From positions 1 through 64,000 of the forward strand of contig CALNZX010000010.1 of the NCBI GenBank assembly GCA_942491105.1: 64,000 nt of DNA, in the 5' to 3' direction. A model generated the notes under the pieces. The model was not told the DNA's origin, did not search any database, and saw only the letters and a program-made list of their open reading frames with translations. This document shows, piece by piece, positions 60,003 to 64,000 of the stretch. This stretch comes from JBBEAM01 sp942491105 (GTDB taxonomy: Bacteria > Pseudomonadota > Alphaproteobacteria > Kiloniellales > DSM-21159). Position 1 is the first letter of the stretch, and every line of letters begins with the position of its first letter. Both the position numbers and the translations under genes were made by a program.

Positions 60003-61067
60003 CTAAGCGGCGTCGGCCTTCGCCTTGGAATCTTTGAAGCGGCTTTCGGCGATCCGGTCGGCGGCGCGGGAGGTAGCAATCCCTTCCCTGTCGGCGAGCT
60101 CGAAAATCTGCGTCAAGGTGTCGCCGATCCGCGCGACATGGGTGAAAGCCTTGGCCTTGTCGTAAGGCTTACCGCCTGGCCGGGTTTCGTGGCTGATGTT
60201 GATCAGGCCGCCGCCGTTGATCACATAGTCCGGCGCGTAGAGCACGTCACGTTCGCGCAGGGCTTCTCCATGACGCGGCTCGGCGAGCTGGTTGTTGGCG
60301 GAGCCGGCGACGATCTTGGCACGCAGCAGGGGAATCGACCGGTCGTCGATTACCGCGCCGAGCGCACAGGGCGCGAAGACATCGGCCTCGGCGGCGAGAA
60401 TCTCCTCGACGGGAACGACCCTGGCGCCGAATTCCTGTTCGGCGCGCGTGGCGGCTTCGCGGTTAATATCCGCGACGACCAGGCGCGCGCCCTCGGCGGC
60501 CAGATAGCGGCAGAGATTGTAGCCGACATGACCCAGTCCCTGGACGGCGATCCGCAGATCCTTGAGATCGTCCTGGCCGAGCTTGTGGCGCACGGCGGCC
60601 TTGATGCCATGCAGTGTGCCGTAAGCCGTGGCTGGGGAGGGATCGCCGGAGCCGCCCGCCGGGACACCGGCGACATGGCGGGTGTATTCGCCCATGATCT
60701 CGACGTCGGCGACCGAGGTGCCGACATCCTCGGCGGCGGTGTAGCGCCCGCCGAGGCTTTCCACGAAGCGGCCCATGGCTGCGTAGAGCGCGGCCTTGTC
60801 CTGACCGTCCTCGGCAAGGATCACCGACTTGCCGCCGCCGAAGGGGAGTTCGGCCAAGGCGGCCTTATAGGTCATGCCGCGCGACAGCCGCAGCACATCG
60901 GTCAGCGCTTCGTCTTCGCTGGCATAGGCCCAGCGGCGGCAGCCGCCCAGCGCGGGACCCCGGTTGAGGTTATGAACGGCGATGATGGCGCGCAGGCCGC
61001 TTTCTGGATCGCGGCAGAAGACAACCTGTTCGTGGTTGTCGAACTCGGCATGTTCGAAGACGGACAT
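60003..61067 (-). CDS. Glu/Leu/Phe/Val dehydrogenase, leucine-dehydrogenase-like
   Basis: A 354-residue NAD(P)-dependent amino acid dehydrogenase. GMTYKAALAELPFGGGKSVI holds the catalytic lysine, the Rossmann motif is QGLGHVGYNLCRYLAAEG, and APCALGAVIDDRSIPLLRAK is typical of the leucine/valine type. It deaminates a branched or aromatic amino acid to its keto acid, releasing ammonia. The ATG at 61067 follows GGAGG. It follows the Fe-ADH gene on the same strand after 165 bases. The exact amino acid is not assigned. Confidence 0.92.
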   Translation of the reverse strand: MSVFEHAEFDNHEQVVFCRDPESGLRAIIAVHNLNRGPALGGCRRWAYASEDEALTDVLRLSRGMTYKAALAELPFGGGKSVILAEDGQDKAALYAAMGRFVESLGGRYTAAEDVGTSVADVEIMGEYTRHVAGVPAGGSGDPSPATAYGTLHGIKAAVRHKLGQDDLKDLRIAVQGLGHVGYNLCRYLAAEGARLVVADINREAATRAEQEFGARVVPVEEILAAEADVFAPCALGAVIDDRSIPLLRAKIVAGSANNQLAEPRHGEALRERDVLYAPDYVINGGGLINISHETRPGGKPYDKAKAFTHVARIGDTLTQIFELADREGIATSRAADRIAESRFKDSKAKADAA

Positions 61068-61232
61068 GTAAGCCTCCTTCCCGTTCCTCAAAATTTGCGG
61101 CGGGAAGACGGCGGATTCAACGCGTCAGTGGGGGAGGCTGGAAAAACGCAGCAAAGCGGCGGCGGGCGGCGGAGAGAAATTCATCCGCTGCCCGCGCCGC
61201 GACCGGCGCGAAATAATCTTTCGCGAGAGAAC

Positions 61233-62408
61233 TTAGGCCAATTGGCCCTCATAGGTGGCGCGGAACATCCGGATTGCCGAGTCGACGGTGATCGGAATCG
61301 GATTGCCAGGGGCGGTGGCGTCGTTGACCGACATCGGCGCCATCTCCTCGAAGCGCTCCTCGCCGACGCCCAGATCCTTCAGGGTGTGCGGGATGTTCAG
61401 CTCCTGACGCAGCGCCAGGACCCACTCCATGAAGGAACCGAAGGAGGGATCGGGAATCTGCAGCCAGGCGGCCAGACGCACGATTCTGTCTTCGATGACG
61501 CTGCGGTTGTTGACCAGGACGTAGGGCATGAAGACCGCGTTGGTCAGGCCGTGGTGGGTATCGTAGTAGGCGCCGATGGGGTGGGAGAGGGCGTGGATCG
61601 CGCCGAGCCCTTTCTGGAAAGCCGTGGCGCCCATCGAGGCGGCGGCCAGCATGTGCGCCCGCGCCTCGATATTCTTGCCGTCCTTGACCGCCGTCGGCAG
61701 CCAGTCCTTGACCAGGCGCATGCCCTCGACGGCGATACCTTCGGCCATGGGGTGATAGCCCGGCGCGCAGTATGCTTCCAGACAGTGGGCCAGCGCGTCC
61801 ATGCCCGTGGCCGCGGTGATGTGCGGCGGCAGGCCGATAGTCAGCTCGGGATCGGAGATCACCGTGACCGGCAGCATCTTGGGATGGAAGATGACCTTCT
61901 TGGTATGATCGGATTCATCCAGGATCACCCCGGCGCGGCCGACCTCGGAGCCGGTGCCGGCGGTGGTCGGCACGGCGATCACCGGAGCGATGCCATCGGG
62001 GTCGGCCTGCTTCCAGTTGTCGCCCTTGTCCTCGAACAGCCACATCGATTTCGTCTGACCGGCCATGAAGGCGATGCACTTGCCGGCGTCGAGCGCCGAA
62101 CCGCCGCCGAAGGCGATCACACCGTCATGCTTGCCATCGCGATAGACCTTGAGGCCGTCCTCGACGTTCTTGCCGACGGGGTTGCCCTTGATCTCGCTGA
62201 ACAGGCCGGTTGGCACGCCGGCCGCGTCGTTGCGCTCGACCGCTTCCTTGACCATCGGCAAGGCGGCGAGGCCGGGATCGGTGACCAGCAGCGGTCGCAG
62301 CATGCCGGCTGCCTTGCAGGCATCGGGCAGGGCGGCGATACGCCCAGGCCCGAACAGGATCTGTGTCGGAAAATTCCAGTTCGCCTTGAGGTGGTCGAAG
62401 TTCGTCAT
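61233..62408 (-). CDS. Iron-containing alcohol dehydrogenase
   Basis: A 391-residue group III alcohol dehydrogenase. The FGPGRIAALPDAC start and GGGSALDAGKCIAFM nucleotide loop are typical. Metal ligands are an Asp and three His, including MDALAHCLEAYCAPGYHPMA and AIHALSHPIGAYYDTHHGL. The ATG at 62408 follows GGAGC. With the ALDH (38 bases upstream on the same strand) it would interconvert alcohol, aldehyde and acid. The substrate alcohol is not known. Confidence 0.92.
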   Translation of the reverse strand: MTNFDHLKANWNFPTQILFGPGRIAALPDACKAAGMLRPLLVTDPGLAALPMVKEAVERNDAAGVPTGLFSEIKGNPVGKNVEDGLKVYRDGKHDGVIAFGGGSALDAGKCIAFMAGQTKSMWLFEDKGDNWKQADPDGIAPVIAVPTTAGTGSEVGRAGVILDESDHTKKVIFHPKMLPVTVISDPELTIGLPPHITAATGMDALAHCLEAYCAPGYHPMAEGIAVEGMRLVKDWLPTAVKDGKNIEARAHMLAAASMGATAFQKGLGAIHALSHPIGAYYDTHHGLTNAVFMPYVLVNNRSVIEDRIVRLAAWLQIPDPSFGSFMEWVLALRQELNIPHTLKDLGVGEERFEEMAPMSVNDATAPGNPIPITVDSAIRMFRATYEGQLA

Positions 62409-62446
62409 GCGATGCTCCAATGAAAGTCCGTCTCGCGTGTAGCGCG

Positions 62447-63838
62447 TCAGATGGCGGTGCGCAAATGGAAGGATTTGGGGCGGGTCAGCTGCTCGTAGCC
62501 GACCGAACTGAGGCTGCAGCCGCGACCGGAATCCTTGACCCCGGTCCAGGCCAGGGCCGGGTCCAGATAGTCCGCCCGGTTCATGAACCAGGTTCCGGTC
62601 TGCACGGCGTTGCCGATCTTCAAGGCGGCCTCCTCGTCCTGGGTCCAGACCGAGGCGGTCAGGCCGAAATCGCTGTCGTTCATCAGTGCGATGGCTTCCT
62701 CGTCGGACTCGACCTTCATGATGCCGACGACCGGCCCGAAGGATTCCTCGGTCATCACCCGCTGAGAATGATCGACCCCCGTCAGGACCTGCGGCGCCAG
62801 ATAGGGCGTGCCTTCGGCATTGGCGGGAAAGGCCGAGGGGTCGATATGGGCCGTCGCGCCGGCGGCCACGGCCTCGGCGATCTGTCCGCGCACGAAGTCG
62901 GCGGCGGAGGCGCGCACCATCGGTCCAAGATTGGTATTGGGTTCGACCGGGCTGCCCAGGCGGTAGGCCCTGGCGATCTCCACCGCGCCCTGGACGAAAT
63001 CGTCATAGACGGAGCTGTGGGCATAGATTCTCTCGATGCCGCAGCAGGACTGGCCGGAGTTGAAGAAGGCGCCGTCGAGCACGTTCTCGATGGCATGGGG
63101 CAGGTTGGCATCGGCGCGGATATAGGCCGGGTCCTTGCCGCCGAGCTCCAGGCCGACGCCGATGAAACGCTTGCTCGCGGCGTCCTGTACGGCATGGCCG
63201 GCCGGCACCGAGCCGGTGAAGGCGACGTAGTCGACGCCTTGGCTGCCGACCAGCTTCAAGGCCGCGTCGTGGCTCATGTGCAGATGCTGGAAAACGCCCT
63301 CGGGCAGGCCCGCGGCGGCAAAGGCCTCGCTGTAGCGCTCGGCGCAGAGCGGGGTTTGCGCGGAGTGCTTCAACAGCACGCTGTTGCCCGCCATCAGCGC
63401 TGGGATCACGGAGTTGACCGAGGTCAGGTAGGGAAAATTCCAGGGCGCGACGATGAAGGCCACGCCCAGCGCCTCGCGGCGGATGAAGCGCGTGAAGCCC
63501 TCCTTGGCGCCGACCTCGACATCGGCCAGCGCTTCCGGCGCGATGGCGATCATATGGCGCGCGCGCTCCTCGAAGCCGCCGAGCTCACCGGGCGCCTGGG
63601 AGATCGGGCGGCCCATCTGCCAGGAAATCTCCTCGGCAATGGCGTCGCGCTTGGACAGAAAGGCGTCGACGGCCTTGGTCAGGATCGCCTGCTTTTCGGC
63701 GAGCGGCACCAGGCGCCAGGCCTGTTGCGCCCGGCGGGCCTTATCCAGGGCGGCGCCGATTTCGCCCGCGCTGGACAGCGGACGCTCGACGTAGAGGCTG
63801 CCATCGACTGGCGTGAAACATTTCAAGGTATCGGCCAC
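62447..63838 (-). CDS. Aldehyde dehydrogenase
   Basis: A 463-residue NAD(P)-dependent aldehyde dehydrogenase. The fold landmarks VAPWNFPYLTSVNSVIPALM and FTGSVPAGHAVQDAASK are present, the catalytic Glu is in GLELGGKDPAYIRAD and the Cys in FNSGQSCCGIERIY. It is the second gene in a unit beginning with the glutamine synthetase-like gene 30 bases upstream. It may oxidise gamma-glutamyl or other aldehydes, as in polyamine or ethanolamine-type pathways. Confidence 0.92.
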   Translation of the reverse strand: MADTLKCFTPVDGSLYVERPLSSAGEIGAALDKARRAQQAWRLVPLAEKQAILTKAVDAFLSKRDAIAEEISWQMGRPISQAPGELGGFEERARHMIAIAPEALADVEVGAKEGFTRFIRREALGVAFIVAPWNFPYLTSVNSVIPALMAGNSVLLKHSAQTPLCAERYSEAFAAAGLPEGVFQHLHMSHDAALKLVGSQGVDYVAFTGSVPAGHAVQDAASKRFIGVGLELGGKDPAYIRADANLPHAIENVLDGAFFNSGQSCCGIERIYAHSSVYDDFVQGAVEIARAYRLGSPVEPNTNLGPMVRASAADFVRGQIAEAVAAGATAHIDPSAFPANAEGTPYLAPQVLTGVDHSQRVMTEESFGPVVGIMKVESDEEAIALMNDSDFGLTASVWTQDEEAALKIGNAVQTGTWFMNRADYLDPALAWTGVKDSGRGCSLSSVGYEQLTRPKSFHLRTAI

Positions 63839-63868
63839 GGTCTTCTCCCTTAGCGATTTCTTCCTGCC

Positions 63869-64000
63869 CTAGATGATTTCGAAGTAGCGGTCCATCTCCC
63901 AATCGGTGATGGCGCGGCGGAACTCGCGCTCTTCCCACTGACGGGTCTGGGCGTAGTGGCCGACGAAATCGTCGCCGAACAGCTCGCGGGCCGGTTTGGA
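63869..64000 (-). CDS. Glutamine synthetase family protein, C-terminal end (cut)
   Basis: Only the last 43 codons are in the window. The sequence ending QWEEREFRRAITDWEMDRYF then EII and stop matches the C-terminus of glutamine synthetase family proteins. In this cluster it is more likely a gamma-glutamyl-amine (polyamine or ethanolamine) synthetase than the ammonia-assimilating enzyme, because of the ALDH and alcohol dehydrogenase next door, but the part seen does not decide this. Confidence 0.75.
   Translation of the reverse strand, partial: SKPARELFGDDFVGHYAQTRQWEEREFRRAITDWEMDRYFEII

Noticed and set aside
59991..60004. Small inverted repeat AGCTTC-GT-GAAGCT at the end of the leucine-dehydrogenase-like gene
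   Set aside because: The six-pair stem has a two-base loop, which is sterically unfavourable, and only a three-base T-run, so it is not a credible terminator.
59937..62423. 828-codon open frame on the plus strand
   Set aside because: It lies antisense to the leucine-dehydrogenase-like and Fe-ADH genes, both with intact catalytic motifs. Its own translation is low-complexity and has no recognisable domain; such frames are expected in GC-rich DNA.
62420..63853. 477-codon open frame on the plus strand
   Set aside because: It mirrors the aldehyde dehydrogenase gene, whose catalytic Cys and Glu motifs are intact on the minus strand.
1..64000. CRISPR arrays, tRNA or rRNA genes, insertion sequences, prophage
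   Set aside because: None was seen: there are no spaced direct repeats of array type, no cloverleaf-like segments in the gaps, and no transposase, integrase or phage structural motifs.

Overview
The window is GC-rich, densely packed chromosomal DNA that looks alphaproteobacterial, most likely from the Rhodospirillales side. The evidence is a C4-pathway 5-aminolevulinate synthase (hemA), a DUF1491 gene, a cbpA-cbpM pair, a short-chain acyl-CoA type XRE regulator beside prp genes, a three-part periplasmic transporter repertoire and an xseB-ispA-dxs-tlyA block. There is no rRNA or tRNA gene, no insertion sequence, phage, integron or CRISPR array. Both ends cut genes: prpB on the left and a glutamine synthetase on the right. 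No gap longer than 300 bases lacks a gene.

Layout. 0-6 kb: methylcitrate-cycle operon (thioesterase, prpD, prpB) divergent from its probable regulator, then a fused SpmA/SpmB membrane protein with DUF1491. 6-10 kb: a lipoprotein, a methyltransferase-like protein, queA-tgt and an enoyl-CoA hydratase. 10-23 kb: housekeeping genes, including TusA-like, histone-deacetylase-like, xseB, ispA, dxs, MATE, tlyA, sppA, an RlmD-like methyltransferase, aroC and fabI. 23-28 kb: cbpA-cbpM, pdxH, a CDF metal exporter, and a universal stress protein operon preceded by a perfect FNR/FixK-type palindrome. 28-33 kb: a polyamine-type ABC transporter. 33-37 kb: hemA, a DUF2207 protein and LemA. 37-48 kb: a complete dipeptide-type ABC operon, a second stress protein with its own FNR-type box, and a second peptide-type system with no ATPases. 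48-52 kb: two tandem 48-residue membrane proteins, pyrE, and a TPP-riboswitch operon (Tat-exported TRAP-type binding protein, thiM, thiE). 52-55 kb: a small catabolic cluster (PaaI thioesterase, SDR, maleate-isomerase-like protein, RidA). 55-64 kb: putR/putA, a DnaB-like ATPase, a YHS protein, and an amine/amino-acid type cluster (leucine-dehydrogenase-like, Fe-ADH, ALDH, glutamine-synthetase-like).

How the genes work together. Many encode import and breakdown of nitrogenous or organic substrates: polyamines, peptides, proline, propionyl-CoA and amines. Import is paired with local control: an Lrp box at putR/putA, a ScfR-like regulator at prp, and FNR-like boxes at the stress proteins. Two ABC operons carry a strong hairpin directly after the binding-protein gene, which would favour excess binding protein over permease.

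The most notable points are these. A TRAP-family binding protein sits under TPP-riboswitch control with thiamine salvage genes. The tRNA-guanine transglycosylase has lost two of its three zinc cysteines. There is a tandem pair of tiny membrane proteins. Six of eight convergent gene pairs overlap by exactly four bases through a shared CTAG/TTAG. The calls rest on reading motifs and context; no database search was run.
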